Assembly (NCBI GenBank): GCA_963969345.1
Contig: OZ017770.1
Coordinates: 8,813,246 to 8,877,245, forward strand
Reading direction: 5' to 3'
Source: Turbatrix aceti
Lineage: Eukaryota > Nematoda > Chromadorea > Rhabditida > Panagrolaimidae
Length of the DNA: 64,000 nucleotides
Shown: one piece after another, positions 1 through 11,881 of the stretch
Position numbering within the stretch: position 1 is the first letter of the stretch
Layout: every line of letters begins with the position of its first letter
Notes under the pieces: generated by a model
Told to the model about the DNA's origin: nothing
What the model saw: only the letters and a program-made list of their open reading frames with translations
Database searches by the model: none
Program-made: the position numbers and the translations under genes

Positions 1-2596
1 GACCCTTCATGGTTATGAGTGTTACAGATGTTCGATGAGCCGAAATGTTAATATGCTTCGGTATCGCGATGTGCTGCCAAGTGATATGAGCCGGGTAATG
101 CTTACAAATTGAATCCGCAATGTTAGTACACATTTTTGAACTTTTAACACACCGACTACAAGTTTTGTTAGGTAAACAGGTTTTGTTATTTTTTTTTTAA
201 ATTTAAACCCACTTTTTGTAATTCTTGTCGTGAACGTAGTTGGCCGGGCAAACGATCTTCTCGCATCTGTATGATCCAAGAGTGTTCACACAAATGTGAT
301 TTTTCTCGGTACAGACGCCAGTTGAGCATTCGTCAATGTCTAAAATGTATTCCTGGGTTTAAGAATTATTTTTGCCCGTTGCTGACCTTTGCAAGTTATT
401 CCATCATCCTGAATTTGGTAGCCAGGAGGACAGGTGCACCTGAACGAGCCGGGGGTGTTGATGCAACTTCCCATGCACAGCTGGCTTCCGCTTCGTGCCC
501 AGATGCTGCATTCGTCGACGTCGATGCATTTTGTGTCGTCCATAGCAAGCATGTATCCACGGTCACAGATGCACTGATAACTGCCAGGAGTGTTTACGCA
601 TTTTTGTTGACATTTCGCGATTCCTAGCTCGCACTCGTCGATATCTGAAAAAAAAACATTTTATCAGGTAGAAAATTTTTATATTTGAACAAACCATTGC
701 AGTGTCGACCGTCGGATGATTCGTTGTATCCTTCGTGGCATCTACAGCGGAACGATCCAACAGTATTCTCGCAGGTCGCGTACATGCCACAGGTATGACC
801 GGCAAATTTGACGCATTCATCGACGTCTTCGCAAGTCTTGGTTTCTTCGTTGAATTCAAAACCAGGGAGACAGCGGCACTTATACGAGCCAAAAAGATTG
901 ATGCAAACCATGTCGCCACAGTTGTTGAGCTCGGATGACGCGCATTCGTCAACGTCTAAAAAATTCCTTTTTTGTTGCAAAAACATTTTTTTTTGATTAG
1001 CACACACCGTTGCAAAATCCAGTTTCCGTATCCAGCTTGTACCCAAAGGAACAGATGTTGCCTTTTTCCTGGCAACGGTAGCTGCCAGGTGAGTTGATGC
1101 AATCTTCATACGCGGTACATGCTTTCGGATTTGCGCATTCATCGATATCCTGGCACGTTCCGTTCTTCGCAGTGTATCCAAAGGGACAATTGATCGACGT
1201 GCACTCTCCGGTAACCGGGTTCATGATATCGGACTCGTTGCATCTTTTTGGATCGCATCGATAGCTGCCCTGCGTATTGCGGCAGTGATAAAGCGGTCCA
1301 CAGTCGTGTGATCCCAGATTACACTCATCGACGTCTGAAAACCGCCCCCAGTTAGCGATACAAACCAACAAATTGTGCTCAAAACAATCAATTTCAGACC
1401 AGTGCATTCCTCAGTGTCGCTATCCAAAGCGTAACCGGTACCGCAACTCAGCGTCCTGATACACTTGTAAGATCCGGGTACGTTGAGGCAGCGCTGCGTT
1501 TCGAGACAGTCATCCATTAGTGTAAGACATTCGTCAATATCTGTTAGAACATGTAGATTAGCGGTGTACACAAAACAAAGACGTTAGACCAAAGCGTGGG
1601 TGGTAACAGCGGATATGAACGTCAAGCAGGACTTACACATGTCTTACCGGTACACGATCCATTGGCTTCCGTAATAAAGCCTGGATCGCATTCCATCGCT
1701 GCCCGAGCCGCGGCGCCCTTTTTACCGGGTGCAAAGAGTTCTTTTAACTCTGCAGGATTGAAAACCCTCATCCTGTAGTCTGGGCGGCAGTAATGGCTGT
1801 TTTCGGTGTTTACACAGACCAGCTTGGGGTTACAGGGGTGTTCGCTACATTCATCGGAGAAGGTCATGTCTGCAGGCGAGCTCAGCGAACTCGACTCACC
1901 GAGGCAATCTTTGCCGTTGGAATCCAGTTCGTAGCCCGGACGGCATGAGCATTCTGCGATCCCGTTTCCCCGATCGGAGCAAATGTGTTCGCATTCTGCT
2001 TTTTCACAGGTGGTCCCATCAGCGTCGGATCCGATGGCATCGTTGGTATCGATATCTGAGGGACTGGTCAGTCCGCTGGATTCCTGGCTGTTGAATCCCG
2101 CGGAAGTTGTGTTGCAGCAGTCGTTGAACGATGCAAGACAGACCGAACTAAAGCCCTTGGGAGCAATGCATGGCTCGTTCTCCGCTCGCAGATCCTTGGC
2201 CAGCAGACAACAATCACAGCATTCCTACAACCAGGTGATTCACGGTTTTTATGGCTGCATAAACCAAAAATTTGTATGTACTCACTCTCTCAATTCCGCC
2301 GCCATTCATCGAGCAGAACTGTTGCTTCTTTGCCATTCGAACGCCGTGCGTGCATGTTCGATCCAACAACGCACGCAGACAGCAAATCGAAGCGCTTCTC
2401 GTGCATGTGATCGACGTGCCTTCCGACCTGATGCCAAGACACGTGTTGGACTCTCGATAGTGCCTGGCACCTCCGGAACAGCATCTGGAGAGCTCGCTGG
2501 TTTGAGCGAGCTGTAGGACTAAAAACAGACTGGTAAATGACACATGATACAAAAACTCAAAAACTCACGTGCAAAAAGAATACCAAGAAGGAGCAT
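1..2596 (-). CDS. fbl-1: fibulin-1-like extracellular matrix protein (3' end beyond window)
   Basis: Exons on the minus strand: 2569-2596, 2286-2518, 1648-2224, 1400-1540, 1008-1334, 695-955, 387-644, 213-339 and 1-155 (incomplete). All phases agree. The first exon plus the start of exon 2 give a signal peptide ([16 protein letters not shown]). Next come cysteine-pair-rich anaphylatoxin-like modules (CC...CC spacing in exons 2-3). They are followed by about ten EGF modules, most opening with D-I/V-D-E-C and carrying the C-x-N-x-x-G-S-Y/F core of calcium-binding EGF. The last visible exon begins the fibulin C-terminal domain ([15 protein letters not shown], then [10 protein letters not shown]). 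Anaphylatoxin + cbEGF + fibulin C-terminus in this order is the fibulin-1 architecture; the family acts in basement membranes. The stop codon lies left of position 1. A 30-bp GT...AG stretch at 1870-1899 could be read through in frame or spliced; I kept it coding. Confidence 0.88.
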
Positions 2597-3609
2597 GCTT
2601 TACTGATGCGGCTAAAAAGAAGTAGACATTATGCGGGAGTACAGCAAACAAACCGTCTTAAATATTATGTCACGTAACCGCGTTCACCTATACTCCGTAA
2701 TCACATAATCAGCAATACGGACGTCTATATTTAGACGTTTTGTTTGCTGAAACAAACCCTTTTTGATCACTCAAACCGCGTTTAAGCTTCGTATAATGCT
2801 GGGAAATTCCAAAGAATGCGACAGAAAATTGGTGCGTGTACAATTGGTTTTATTCTATTTAAATAAATGAAACGATAGCAAGAAAACGCCTGTCTATTAT
2901 CGAAGACAAAAAATGCATGACGCGAGCAGAGGAGAGAGATAGAGGAGAGATCGTTTATCGCACATGCCTGTATGACTTGATTGAGACAATTTAGCTGTTG
3001 TCAGGCAGAAAAAAAATTTCAGACAAAAACCACTGCCGTTCATGACAGGCCACGCCGCATAGCGCGCTTCCGTGCCGGCCTATAAAGCATGTACGACACA
3101 AAACACTTGATCCTAAATCTAACGTGTGGCAGAGGGGGCGCCCATGGCTTCATATTTCCGAACTAAAACAAAAAAAGTTGCACAGAAAAGTGAAATGCGA
3201 GGAGAATGGAACAGGCGATACCACAACACTATTGGATGCACCTTTTTTATTAACCCATCAACTTAATTATCCACCCTCAGGATGAAAACAATCGTTTGAT
3301 CGTAAACACAACAACAGAGTGTAGAAATGTGGCATTTCTGCTGATTACCAGCTATTCAACATGTCTCGGGACTTTTATGCTCCCCCTTTTTGCGAGGAAC
3401 TAAAAAAATCAGGCAGGCAAACTGATCGCATTTCAGACTCGTTTACGCGCCCGTCAAAATAATATGACAAGGATGAACATTTCCTGCAGAAAAAAAACAC
3501 AACGCAGTTTATTAAAAAAAAGCATGACATACTATAGTGTCGAGGGCAAGTACAACTCGATAAGTGGGTAGTGGTACACAGATATTCGATTTAAATTATT
3601 TGGACGGAC
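2597..3609. other. intergenic region between fibulin and DUF4139 gene
   Basis: This stretch holds the upstream region of the fibulin gene and the 3' flank of the DUF4139 gene that ends at 3610. An AATAAA on the minus strand at about 3509-3514 could serve the DUF4139 transcript. No coding signal or recognisable repeat was found. Confidence 0.5.
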
Positions 3610-5369
3610 TTAGTACTCCTCTTGATACTCGATTTTTTCGGTCTGAGGATAGTCGACGCTCCATTTGATTACAAACTCCTTTTCTTCGCCGGGGCCGAGT
3701 TCTTCGGACCATTTGACGTTGTTGAGGTCGTTGATGAACACTCCGGAAGTCGGCTTCGCCAGGGGCTCGGTGGAAACCGGCAGAGGACGAACATCGACCG
3801 GCGCAAGCAGCTTGACCTTTATCTTCTCGTCCGTAGACTTGGGAACAGGCTCGTAAATGTTCAGCAACACGCTTGACGATTTTGTATTGCGAACGACAAT
3901 TCTCTGATGGTTGGACGAAGTCGCGGTCTTGGACACAATTCCGGCCTGGGTTTGGAATTTGTCGGTCGGCTTGTAGACAACCTTGATAGCCCGATCGATG
4001 CCGAGGGAGACTTCAAACTTCGCGCCACTGGCTGTGGTTTCGTTGAGGTAAGTGCTAGTCACGAGGGCATTGTCAAAGAAAATTCTGGCTTTGCCCGGAA
4101 GGAAGAGGTAATCGGTGTCGTTGATAATCGTCGTCAGGGCGTAGACATTTGTATCCTTCTTCGGAACTGTGTTGTAGGTCAGCACCGCGTCGAAAGCCTT
4201 GGACATGATGACGACCTTGACTTCCGAAGAATCGGAGAGGAGCGTTTTCTTTGAAGGAATCAGGAACGAAGCTGCGAGGCTGTTCGTCTGTTCAACGTGC
4301 GCTACGGTGTGGCGAAGAGACTTGGCACGCATTTGACGTTCCGGAGCGCCTCCAAACATGCCATCTGCTGCGAAAGCTTGATACTGCATTGGTTGAGGAT
4401 GCGCCAATGCGGGAGGAAGGGGGAATCGGACAATTGTCGTTCCAAGCTTGGGCAACTCTCCGCCAAAATTGGGACTCGCAGTCGACAGCACGAGTTCGAC
4501 ATCTTTCCAGTCCTCGCCTGTGTGTTGCGTAACCTGACCGGAATACGTCACTTTCAACTGATCATTTCCAGAGTCAAATCTGATGTCATACGATGGTGAC
4601 CAGAATGCGTTGTAAACCTGGTAGCTGACTTCGAGTTCGATTTTCGAGGATGCTTCCTCTCCGGTGCTGTCATTTTCCAGCTGAACGATGATTACGCTAA
4701 AAAAGAAAAACAAAAACATATGTGTTGGTTGTCTGTCGAAAACAATGATGACTCACTTGTTTGACGAATTGGGAGTCAAAATCTGGTCAATTTCTTCCTG
4801 GATTTTTTTGATTTCCCGCTGAATGTTTTCCAACAGACGTTCCTGGGTCGATACGTTGTTTTGCAAGCGGAGAATCTCGGTCTTGTGAAACTCAAACAAA
4901 CGCTGAAGTGATGCCTGCGCTTCCTCGTCAAACGTGAAATTCTTGCTTTCGCCACGCTGAAAAAAAGGACATAAGTGTGAGAAAAAGGAATAAACAGACT
5001 CACCTTGAGAACCAGGTTGTCGATGGCTTCAATTTGTTTTTTGTAGACCGTGATCACGTCACTGACCTCACGCAATGACGACTTTTTGCCCTCGAGGGTC
5101 TTTCGCAATTCAACGATTCGGGGATTAGTTTCGTCATTGATGCTGCTCGGTTTCACGTCGAACGACACGTCATGAATGGTCGCAGATCCGCTGCCTTCGA
5201 CACGAACACTCTCCGGTCCGGCGTAGTTCACGATGTTTTCGAGGCGAACATTCGTGATGCCAGGCTTGAGGGAAACGTCAAACTTGCGAACAATCTCGGC
5301 TCTATCCGCATAGACAGTCACTTTTTGGATTGGGAAATTCACAACGCTAAGATACTGAGTTTCAGCCAT
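3610..5369 (-). CDS. DUF4140/DUF4139 domain protein, copy 1 (F37C4.5-like)
   Basis: Three exons: 5004-5369, 4757-4956 and 3610-4696, summing to 1,653 nt (550 aa plus stop). The N-terminal part (FPIQKVTVYADRAEIVRKF) is the DUF4140-type beta-rich segment. A predicted coiled coil follows across exons 1-2 (rich in E, K, L, Q; ERLLENIQREIKKIQEEID). The C-terminal two thirds are DUF4139 (SYQVYNAFWSPSYDIRF, ELVLSTASP, ending in an FVIKWSVDYP-type strand). The family is related to bacterial mucoidy inhibitor A, and nematode members such as F37C4.5 are cytosolic proteins of unclear function. ATG 5369 is chosen because the reading frame begins just after an acceptor (TTTGCAG) that implies a spliced 5' UTR. 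A paralog lies upstream at 7214-9318 on the same strand. Confidence 0.88.
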
Positions 5370-7213
5370 TGTACCTGCAAACAAACTAAAGGTCAGTTTA
5401 AGTTCAAAACCGCAAAAAAACACCCCGCTTGGGGGAAAAAAGGGAGCGTTGTTTTTTTGAAACAAACAACAACGCCACGCACGTAGCAACGTCCTCGTCT
5501 GCTCGGTAAAGAGAGAACGACGCTGCAAAAAATAACGCTAGTCGTTGTTGAGAGCATTTATAGCAGTGGTGGTTGTTGGTGTTGCCAGCGGAAAAGACAC
5601 AGCCTGCAACTACTCACTACGGGGCGTGCTTTCAAAATCTGTCCCATAACAGAAAATGTTGACAGCACTTTTTTATTTGTTTTATTAGTCATTCCACGTC
5701 AAAAAATAATAAATTTCCCTTCAATAATAATTATGACATTTTACGTTTGCATTCAGCAGACAAAGGATTTATGCAGTATGTGCACCTGAACACCTGGTAA
5801 ATTTTGGAAAAATATCTGTTACCCAGTTCAGTTTGACCAAATGCGTTTTTCATATGTCTGATCTCGGATAAAGGGTGAAAAAACATTTGCAAAGAAAACG
5901 AACAAGAAAAAACTCCTCAGTCACACCAACAACCTCCCTCTGCAAATACTATATCTTTGCGGACCAAGGTGTTGATGTGATAACGACATTCCTCTTTCAG
6001 AAAGTCCACGACGAAAACCCAGATCAAAAAAAACATGCGTCAAGTCCCAGTTTTTGCTCATTTTTACATAAGAAGGATGACCATCATTCATCCATCATCA
6101 AGAGCAATGTTTATCCACAGTCCAAAGATGTGTTTTGATACTGCAAACTACAAAGGCCCATGAACACTTTTACAAAACATCAAAGAACCTTAAACGACAG
6201 AAGTTCCTGGTGAGTGCAATAGAAGTAATTGGTAATTCAATTAAGGTAGTGCTAATTCGGAATTAAGATACAGCGGTCAAAAAAAATGATTTTTATTCTC
6301 GCATGTCTATCCGACCATTTACAGAAAATATTCCCGAACGAGCTCGAGTTTCTTTGCTACGTGGTCTTTTAACATGTTATGACTACCAAATCAGACAGAT
6401 TTAAAATACTCAGCAACAGGAAAGAAACGCCAACTCTGAAGTTTATTTTGTAAGATTAACTTTTTTTTGTGAAAGCATTTTAAAAAAGCTTGCAGGCTGT
6501 ATCGTTGCTTGTAAGAAAAAGGGCTTTAAAATGATTTTGAGATTTAATTTTTTATATATTTATTGAGTCATCAATCAGTGGTTAGTGATCATTAGACTAG
6601 AGGTTAGGAGGCACAAATTATGTCCACGTTTGGTCGTGATTTCGAATTTTTATGTTTTGGCTTGGAAATGGTCGTCACATTGCACCTTTGTGCGCGAGTT
6701 TTGGAGGCATTATTATCATAATTTCTGGAGTGAAATAAATTCGAATGCTCGCTTCTAATTGATCAAGATTCGTCTCTGTGAACTGTGCGCTAAATCACAG
6801 CAATCAAAACAGACATAAAAATTTATCAAAAAACAACTATAAAAAAGAATCGAACGACTCAGATGATGCAAGTTCGCATTCAAGCTATCAACAACGTGAG
6901 TATTTGAGTGTATTAAAAAAAACAAACATAATCGTGATTTCCATGAAAGCAATCGGAATTTAACGAAAAAGATGAAATCATTGAGTTTAAGTTGCAACGT
7001 TTCAGGATTACATAAAAAAATACGCATACTCGGTGCTTATGTAGCTTTACCGCGGACTTTTTCCACATTGTTAATTCAGGTCATCAAAGTTTTAATCCAG
7101 ATAGATATCAACATATTTGGTGTAAAAAAAATATTGTTTGTCAACGAGTTTTATCAATTTTATTAATCACCCAACAATTAAATAATTAATTTCAACGAAA
7201 ATAAATAAATAAT
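5370..7213. other. intergenic AT-rich region with one repeat fragment
   Basis: This is the promoter/5' UTR region of DUF4139 copy 1 (a spliced leader exon probably lies near 5390-5560) and the 3' flank of copy 2. The short ORFs here have no family signal. The only repeat recognised is a fragment at 6558-6618, listed separately. Confidence 0.5.
6558..6618 (-). repeat. repeat C fragment (possible LINE/SINE 3' tail)
   Basis: In reverse complement this reads like the segments at 20005-20079 and 24236-24300 (shared core TGCCTCCTAACATCTGGTCT with a few changes). Those copies end in TAAA repeats, which suggests the 3' tail of a non-LTR retroelement. Confidence 0.5.
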
Positions 7214-9318
7214 TTAGTATGCTTTTACTTGGTTGCAGTACACGACGTTTTCGTTTACGGGATACTCGACAGTGTATTTAATTCTGAGTTCTTTCTGCTC
7301 ACCTGGACCAAGCGTGACGACCCATTCCAGGTGTTGATCCTTGCTAAGACGTGCATCTGTACGCCCGGGTCGAAGGTCAGGCGAGACTACGCTTATCTGC
7401 AAGTTGTTGCGTTTTAATTCTTCTTTTTATTACTGACAGGTTTTTTTTTCTTTTGCTATCACGATTTACATATGCATGCGAGGACTACGCGGACGTTTAA
7501 TCTGCAAGCGACGCATTGCACGTTTTTCCTCCGGCAAATACTATTTCAAAGGCCTTACCTTGATTTTTTCGTCTCCAGCTTTTGGAATGGGTTCTCGAAT
7601 GGTGATTTGTGCGTTTTGGTTTGGTTTGGCATTGTGCAGGGAAATGACCTGTTCGTGCGTGCAGAGTGAGTTCTTGGTTACAAATCCGATAAGCTCATTT
7701 GAACGCGTGCAAGGTTTGTAGTCTACTTTGATGGCTGGATCGACGCCGAGGGAACACCTGAATTCCTCGCCTGGCATTATGGAGCGTAGATGTGTCTGAA
7801 AGCAGGCAGACGTCGTATTACACCATCTTAGTGATTATCAGTCAACTCATCGACTTACGGTTGCAATGAAGCTGTTGTTTAGGTAAATATTTGCAGTTCC
7901 CGGCAGCACGGGTATCGAAGACGTGTTTGTAATCTCTGCAGACAGAAAAGCACAGGCCATTTTTGACGGAAGTGTTTCGTACGAAAATGTCGTGTTCAAA
8001 TCCAATTGGGCAATTAGCAGCTTGTAGCACAGTCCATCGCTAAGAATCGTCGCTGGTCGTTCGACGGGAAAGCAGGAACAAGGAATGTTATCAAAATTCT
8101 GATTCAGGGAATATTCCTGATCTGACGCGGTATAGGCGATCGTCATGCGTTGCAGCGCTGCAGCGTCTGTACATTCGTTGTAATCGTAAGATCCGAAGCC
8201 CATGTCTTCTTCACTGCCCGCGCTCATGGGCTTTCGACGGGTGAGGACTGCTTTTGGTCTGGAATCCAAAAAAATGAATTACATAAAGAAAAGTAAATCA
8301 TACCTAACGCTGGGCTTTTGAAAAGTAGCGGTCAGAGTGGGAAGAGATGGCAAAGATCCAGCTACGCACGGCGTAGCAGTGCTCAGGATCACTTCACAGT
8401 CGTTCCACGCTTCATCGGTTTTCTGCTCTACGAGTCCGTAATACATGATCCGAACCTTGTTAGGAGCATTGTTGTTCTCAGGATCAACGGTTGTGACCCG
8501 AATGTCGTAGGTTGGCTTCCAGGTAGCACAGAAAACTTGATAAGACAAATGTAGCTCTGCTTTATCCTCCTGGGACATGCGAACTATGATTTCAATGTTT
8601 CTCTTGTGACTATCGTATTCCAATTTGCAGCGCTGTTGATTGAGTAATTTTTCGGCGCTACCGATCTTATTTTTGACATCGATAAGTTGTTGCTCGCTTT
8701 CACGAAGCTCTTTTCGTAGATCATTTGCGTTTTGGGCTAAAAAAGACCATGTATAAATAAAACTGTTAAGTGATATTTCATACCGTAAAAATTTAAAAAG
8801 TTGGTCAAATTCTTCATAGAATCTTCGTTTAACAAAAATGGATTGAGCTGTTGCTGATTTTCTTTGCCCGTCAGGGCTGTGCTATGACCAATCTGCTCCG
8901 CAACTCCGTCCAGCACAGTTAAGCGTTTTTTGAGCACATAAATTTGATCTTCGATTGTTGTTCTTTGACTTTCAAGATTATTTTTTTGACTATCCAATAC
9001 CTGAATCTGCAACGCATTATATCAAGAAAAAATGGAGTTGCAAGTCTAACAAACCTGATTGTTGGTGGCCTCTAGGGGGTTAACCGGATGCTCTGTATAC
9101 TGTACATCCTGAATGCTGACCGCTCCTATGCCATCGACTTTAATAGAGTGCCGATCAATGACGGATGAGACATTTTCAACGATAACACGGGTAATACCGG
9201 CCTTAAGCTCAACAGATAAGACCCGCTTGACTTCTGCTTTGTCGCCGTAGACAATGACCGTCCTGGACGGCAGCTCCCGGGCTTCAAATTTGACTTCGTT
9301 GTCAATTTGATTCGACAT
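7214..9318 (-). CDS. DUF4140/DUF4139 domain protein, copy 2
   Basis: Six exons: 9055-9318, 8784-9006, 8304-8736, 7859-8258, 7559-7795 and 7214-7396, total 1,740 nt (579 aa plus stop). Start ATG 9318 follows an acceptor-like AATTTCAG. The N-terminus (LPSRTVIVYGDKAEVKRVL) matches the same segment of copy 1. A coiled-coil section follows (SQRTTIEDQIYVLKKRL; DLRKELRESEQQLIDVKNK). The DUF4139 part keeps the hallmark run (SYQVFCATWKPTYDIRV, CEVILSTATP) and the terminal strand IKYTVEYPVNE. Copy 2 has more introns and clearly diverged sequence relative to the gene at 3610-5369, including an insert near SAGSEEDMGFGSYDYNE. Tandem head-to-tail placement points to an old local duplication. Biochemical function is unknown for the family. 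Confidence 0.87.
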
Positions 9319-10534
9319 TATCCTGAAATTTAAATTTATAAAATAAAAAATATTGAACAAATTTGTTAGGGTTTAACATACACGCTATTCGCACGCATAA
9401 TAATGTTGTAGACAGAGTTCTAGAAAATTGGTTATCTCTTTTGACAGGTAGAGGGAGAAAAACAAAACAACGGGTCATCGTCAACCCATCCCACCATCAA
9501 CGCCGCCGCCCCTCAGCTTTCAACGAAATGGACCTAGCGACCAAATTTCACAGAGTGACGCTGCATTTTTATATCTATTTTTATGTAGTACCATAACAAC
9601 TGATTGCCTTACAAGGTGCCAGAAAGCACAGCTTCTTCGTTTTTTCGTGTAACTCGAATTTTTTTGCATAGAATTTGATAACAAAACAACGGGGACCCCT
9701 CGATTCCACCATCTGATGAAACAGTTGAGCTACAAGTCAAGAATCATGTTTACAATGATAACGCGAACATGCAGAAGTAGTAGCGGGGGAGGAATTTCCT
9801 CCGGTAGATGTGTATCTACCGGGAAAATAGGAAAAGCTAGACCCCGTAAACAGTACAACACAATCAACAGCCGACTGACCATTAAGACCCTTGGTCAGGT
9901 AGCAAGACATCAACACTGATTTTAGGAATGCCTGCTTCCTGTTTAGGCTGTCTACAGGCTCTACAGTGGCCAGCACAGGCCGACACCAGCTTATCTCTTG
10001 ACCTCCCTCTTTGCTTCTGACGACAAAGTCCGCAATCATCCTTGTCTCTTGCCTAGAACTTGCAGCGCTTGCAGTTCCAAGGAGTAAAAATCATTTATAG
10101 CGAACTCAGCTAACAAAAACAGTAGAAAAGAACGTGTTTTTCACTGAAATTATAAAAAACTGCTAGCACAGCAGAAATTTGCAGTAAACATAAAAATACA
10201 GTTTTTCTGTGTTTTGTTTGCAATAAAACGGATTCCTTTGATTGAAGAATGATTAAGAGAAACCAGCTGATTCTTCATTTTTGTTCACTTTGGCAGGTTC
10301 AGTTATTATTTGAATAATAACGATCTTTGATTGATTATTTACCATTTATAAATGCAATTTCATTTCATTTATAAATTTCATTGCCCTTGATAGCCTTCTA
10401 AAAAATGAATACTAAAAATTTTTTTCCCTGTTTTCTGATAAAAATACGATGAACACTGAAATTCTTTTTTTCTCTTTTCAAAAAAAATGTGATTTATTTA
10501 AAAAATGCAATTGAGAATTCAAAAAATCCGCTCT
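9319..10534. other. intergenic region with a GC-richer patch
   Basis: This is the upstream flank of DUF4139 copy 2. About 9,700-10,080 is richer in GC than its surroundings, but no open frame, RNA fold or repeat family could be assigned. The remainder is AT-rich. Confidence 0.4.
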
Positions 10535-11340
10535 TCCGGAAAAATACATACTGTTTCTCATATCCGAGTGCTTAAATTTTTACACAGTAATTTTTTTAAA
10601 CAACTTTGGGATACTCGATTTGGTTTGATCAGAATCAAACCGTCTGTTACTGTAAAACCAAAAGAGCAAAAACCGATTTGAAGGTTTGACACGTTCACAA
10701 ACAAGAGTTGAAGACAAATCAAATATCAAAAAAAATATTTATTTTATTTTGATATGCAAAACCAAGGGTGTCAACGGGCCGAATTTTTGTCGGCCCGGCC
10801 CGGCCCGGCCCGCTCGAGGTAAGGCCCGGCCCGGCCCGGCCCGGGCCGGGCCGGGCCGGCCCGCCTTTTTACCAAAGGGTAAAATTGAAGCAAAATTTAC
10901 TAAAATTTTTTCAATTTGTCGAAAAATATGAGTTGAAAAGGTAAAAATACACGTTGTTATTCATAATGGGGGAGGATTACTCAAAATGAGCAAGTTTTTG
11001 GTTCATTTTTGACTGTTTTGAATAAATTTTGTTCTAAAATTTTCTTTTTTTTTTAAACCGGGCGGCCGGGCCGGGCCGACTCACCATCAGGCCCGGCCCG
11101 GCCCGGGCCGGCCCGGCCCGGGCCGGGCCGGGCCGGGCCGCGGGCCTACCGGGCCGGTCCGGCCCGATTGACACCCTTGTGCAAAACACAAAATGGTCAT
11201 TTTCGATAAGACCAAAAAAACATCAGGTATAAAAATAAAGGTTTGCAAGTTCCTTGATCGATGTGCTTGTTTTTGTATCACATCGAACTTATCATAAAAA
11301 AACATTTTTACACAAAATATGTATTACAGAACGGGGATGC
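10535..11340 (+). repeat. segmental duplication, left arm (5' part), interrupted by a hAT-type element
   Basis: 10535-10762 plus 11180-11340 match 14960-15350 almost base for base (for example GAAGGTTTGACACGTTCACA and CATTTTCGATAAGACC in both). The match resumes at the chemoreceptor gene (11858 onward) and its remnant (15538 onward). The two arms are direct repeats flanking the SUMO-like-domain gene. Confidence 0.8.
10763..11179. mobile_element. hAT-type non-autonomous element, GC-rich (417 bp)
   Basis: The ends are CAAGGGTGTCAAC and its near inverse ATTGACACCCTTG. They are flanked by an exact 8-bp duplication TGCAAAAC (10755-10762 and 11180-11187). The subterminal regions are arrays of GGCCC/GGGCC that give spurious proline/arginine/alanine ORFs. 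The paralogous arm near 15,185 has one uninterrupted TGCAAAAC, so it preserves the empty site. Confidence 0.88.
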
Positions 11341-11344
11341 TCAT

Positions 11345-11860
11345 TACCGTATAGTCGGCAATAGGGTTTAACCCCCCAACACCCTATCGGGTCGGAGGCA
11401 GAGGTAGTCGGGGTGGGGTAAAAAAAATAAAATTAAAAAGAAAATGCTGTGCTGTGAAAAAAAAGAAAAAAAATTGTCAATTTGTCTTAAAACACAAAAC
11501 GAGGCATATTTTGAACAATTTTTTTGTATTCTGCTCTGTTTTTTGATTAATGTGTTGTTTTTGAACGTTTTTTCACGTTTGACGCTAAATTTTGCTCATT
11601 GTCGGGAGCAGAGTCTGTTGGGGACGGGGAATTTGCTCCCCGACGGGGGTCACAAATGATGGGGGGGCGGGGGTCCGGGGGCCACTCAGGGTGCGACATC
11701 GATATAATGGCATCAAGTCACATTGGTCCTAGGTGCGGGCACTTCCATCGTGCAAAAAAATAGGTTAGCCCATGTAGCATTTTGATACAATGGCAACCAC
11801 TATTTTTAATTTTTTTGCCAAAATTTTATGCTTACCAAACATTTTTTTGCACTAACTTAA
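11345..11860. other. upstream region of chemoreceptor gene, insertion-like
   Basis: This stretch has little counterpart in the right duplication arm (15355-15540), apart from short matches. It contains G-rich runs at 11,640-11,690 and a homopolymer-rich centre. It may be an insertion, but no terminal repeats were identified. Confidence 0.35.
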
Positions 11861-11881
11861 CTTTAGTTACATTTGTCAGTT

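Noticed and set aside
4251..4599. Plus-strand ORFs within the DUF4139 exon
   Set aside because: Shadows of a strongly supported coding exon on the other strand.
5875..6138. 87-codon ORF between the DUF4139 genes
   Set aside because: No motif, low-complexity composition, no splice context; likely chance.
10686..11305. ORFs rich in G, P, R and A on both strands
   Set aside because: They come from the GGCCC arrays of the hAT-type element.
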